From positions 1-21,957 of the forward strand of contig JBFMHA010000062.1 of assembly GCA_040753075.1 (NCBI GenBank): a stretch of 21,957 nt of DNA. Direction: 5' to 3'. The DNA is from UBA6814 sp040753075 (GTDB lineage: Bacteria > Desulfobacterota > Desulfovibrionia > Desulfovibrionales > Desulfovibrionaceae). The position numbers and the translations under genes were made by a program. Positions 20,725-21,957 of the stretch are shown piece by piece; the first letter of the stretch is position 1; every line of letters starts with the position of its first letter. Below the pieces are notes generated by a model. The model had not been told where the DNA came from. It was given only the letters and a program-made list of their open reading frames with translations, and made no database searches.

Positions 20725-21615
20725 ATGTCCCTTCAGGTCCGGGGGAAACTCGTCCGCTTTCTCCCCCTGCTTCTCGTCCTGTGTCTTCTGTCCCTGCCCG
20801 CCTGGGCGGGCCACTCCAAGGAGGCCCCGGCCAAGGCCGGCATCCTCCTGGTCACCTTCGGCACCTCGGTGGCCGGGGCCGACTCCGGCTACGCCCAGGT
20901 GGAGAAGCTGGTCCGGGAGGCCTTTCCCGGGGTGGAGGTGCGCTGGGCCTACACCTCGCACGTCATCCGCCGCAAGCTGGCCGCCCAGGGCCGCGTCCTG
21001 GACTCCCCGGCCATGGCCCTGGCCCGCATGGGCGAGGAGGGCTTCACCGCGGTGGCGGTGCAGTCCCTGCACATGATCCCCGGCGAGGAGTACGACGACC
21101 TGGTGAGCGTGGCCCGGGCCATGGCCGGCCTGCCCGAGTGCCCGCAGAAGATCGCGGTGGGCGGGCCGCTCCTGGTCCAGGCCGCGGACGTGGAGCGGGT
21201 GGCCGCGGCCATGCTGGAGAGCCTGCCCCGGGAGCGCCGGAAGGACGAGGCCGTGGTCTTCATGGGCCACGGCTCCCCGCACCCGGCCTACGCCTTCTAC
21301 CCGGCCATGCAGCTCGAGTTCTGGAAGAAGGATCCCAACGCCTTCCTGGCCACGGTGGAGGGCGCCCCCTCCCTGGACGAGGTGATGGCCCACCTCAAGG
21401 CCCGGGGCCTGCGCAAGGCCTACCTGGTCCCGTTCATGTCCGTGGCCGGGGACCACGCCCGCAACGACATGGCCGGCGACGAGCCCGACTCCTGGAAGTC
21501 CATCCTGACCAAGGCCGGCGTGACCTGCGTGCCGGTGCTCCGGGGAACGGCCGAGATCGACGCCGTGAACCGGGTCTGGGTGGATCACCTGCGCCAGGCC
21601 ATGGAGGAGCTGTGA
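20725..21615 (+). CDS. cbiK: Exported sirohydrochlorin cobaltochelatase (CbiK, periplasmic type)
   Basis: A 296-residue class II chelatase that inserts a divalent metal (Co2+, possibly Fe2+) into sirohydrochlorin. The start at 20725 has GGAGG 5 nt upstream; ATG 20713 in frame would overlap that site. A clear signal peptide (FLPLLLVLCLLSLPAWA, cleaved after residue 28) places it in the periplasm, as for the Desulfovibrio CbiKP form. Motifs: ILLVTFGTSVAGAD (40-53), QSLHMIPGEEYDDL (113-126), GHGSPHPAYAFYP (181-193), TVEG (210-213), VPFMSVAGDHARNDMAGDEPDSW (235-257). Predicted metal ligands His182, Glu212 and His244 have the spacing (30, 32) known for CbiK enzymes. Riboswitch control and the following permease suggest a role in tetrapyrrole or haem/cobalt traffic rather than only B12 synthesis. 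Confidence 0.93.
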   Translation: MSLQVRGKLVRFLPLLLVLCLLSLPAWAGHSKEAPAKAGILLVTFGTSVAGADSGYAQVEKLVREAFPGVEVRWAYTSHVIRRKLAAQGRVLDSPAMALARMGEEGFTAVAVQSLHMIPGEEYDDLVSVARAMAGLPECPQKIAVGGPLLVQAADVERVAAAMLESLPRERRKDEAVVFMGHGSPHPAYAFYPAMQLEFWKKDPNAFLATVEGAPSLDEVMAHLKARGLRKAYLVPFMSVAGDHARNDMAGDEPDSWKSILTKAGVTCVPVLRGTAEIDAVNRVWVDHLRQAMEEL

Positions 21616-21765
21616 GCGCCGGGACCGCCTGCGCCATGGCCGGCCAGGGCCGGCCGGCGGAGATGGACCCGTAGCGCCGCCGCACACTGGCCCGGCGTCC
21701 CCGCCGGAACCGGAATCCGCCGGCCGGGGCGGGCCAGGGCGGCGCCATGAGATGAAGTCGAATCT

Positions 21766-21810
21766 CCCGGTCCCTCCCGGGCGGCCATCGACAGGCCGGG
21801 AGGGACCGGG
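21766..21810. other. 15-bp perfect hairpin upstream of the permease gene
   Basis: CCCGGTCCCTCCCGG (21766-21780) and its exact complement CCGGGAGGGACCGGG (21796-21810), with a 15-nt loop, ending 12 nt before the permease ATG. No T run follows. Within the RNA it would be very stable and would sit between cbiK and the permease. Confidence 0.85.
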
Positions 21811-21822
21811 GCGCGGAACGCC

Positions 21823-21957
21823 ATGAAAGCAACCACGCTGAACCAGCGCCCCCTGCTGCGCCGGCCCGGCGTCCTGGGCCTGGGGCTCGCGCTCCTGGCC
21901 CTGGCCTCTCTGCCCGCGGCCTGCCTGCTGGGGCCCTTCCCGGTCCCGCCGGGCGAG
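21823..21957 (+). CDS. FecCD/BtuC-type ABC transporter permease, N-terminal fragment
   Basis: The first 45 codons of a gene cut by the window edge. It begins MKATTLNQRPLLRRPGVLGL, continues with a hydrophobic first helix (GLGLALLALASLPAACLLG), then FPVPPGE, which resembles the start of iron-siderophore/B12 permeases (helix 1 then a PIPP-like turn). Its place after cbiK in a riboswitch-led operon supports a cobalamin, cobinamide or haem uptake permease. The ribosome-binding site is weak (GCGGAACGCC), and a strong hairpin lies just upstream, so expression may depend on that structure. Assignment rests on few residues and context. Confidence 0.6.
   Translation, partial: MKATTLNQRPLLRRPGVLGLGLALLALASLPAACLLGPFPVPPGE

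Noticed and set aside
1..21957. tRNA, rRNA, CRISPR array, phage integrase or attachment site
   Set aside because: None was seen by eye on either strand; a covariance-model tRNA search was not possible here.

Overview
The window reads as chromosomal DNA of a high-GC, anaerobic, probably sulfate-reducing deltaproteobacterium of the Desulfovibrio type. This is inferred from gene content: an exported CbiK cobaltochelatase under a B12 riboswitch and ahead of an FecCD-type permease, a tungsten-type aldehyde:ferredoxin oxidoreductase (AOR), a VKOR-DsbA fusion, a PaaK-like CoA ligase of the type seen in anaerobes, and Rhs cores of the style common in these bacteria. No species can be named from the sequence alone.

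Region 1 (1-3230) is a rearranged accessory island. It holds an Rhs C-terminal core with an Ala-rich, unrecognised tip, then a small AT-rich two-helix membrane protein that could be its immunity partner. A complete 1.2 kb IS3-family element (IS407-like) follows. Immediately after its right end is a second small AT-rich membrane-protein gene, broken by one base in a T run. A second, about 94% identical, tipless copy of the Rhs core follows and stops dead against the 3' end of a chromosomal methyltransferase gene, which itself looks clipped.

Region 2 (3226-13126) lies entirely on the minus strand. Read in the direction of transcription it holds a PaaK-like CoA ligase with an unusual P-loop region and a good terminator, a ChaN-like lipoprotein with a C-terminal PDZ domain, Fpg (MutM) carrying a repeat-built insert of about 135 residues, an AAA/DUF4143 ATPase behind two matching palindromes, murJ preceded by a 20-codon leader ORF and hairpin, serB, and a TrmN6-like methyltransferase. 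murJ and serB form a tight operon, with the serB ribosome-binding site inside the end of murJ.

Region 3 (13187-18402) has an exported HExxH metallopeptidase-like protein (plus), a small four-helix membrane protein (minus), and a plus-strand three-gene operon: NYN-domain protein, AOR, and a class II aldolase-like protein with a five-cysteine cluster inserted just after its HxH metal motif. Spacing of 4 nt and then a 4-nt overlap suggest the three are co-translated. A working idea is that the aldolase makes an aldehyde that AOR oxidises.

Region 4 (18442-21957) has a three-part VKOR / SurA-N-like / DsbA fusion (minus), facing away from a C_GCAxxG_C_C-type cysteine protein (plus). Then come a sigma70-type promoter, a cobalamin riboswitch, the exported sirohydrochlorin cobaltochelatase CbiK, a 15-bp perfect hairpin, and the start of an FecCD/BtuC-type permease cut by the window edge. 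This last block is a B12/tetrapyrrole metal-handling operon.
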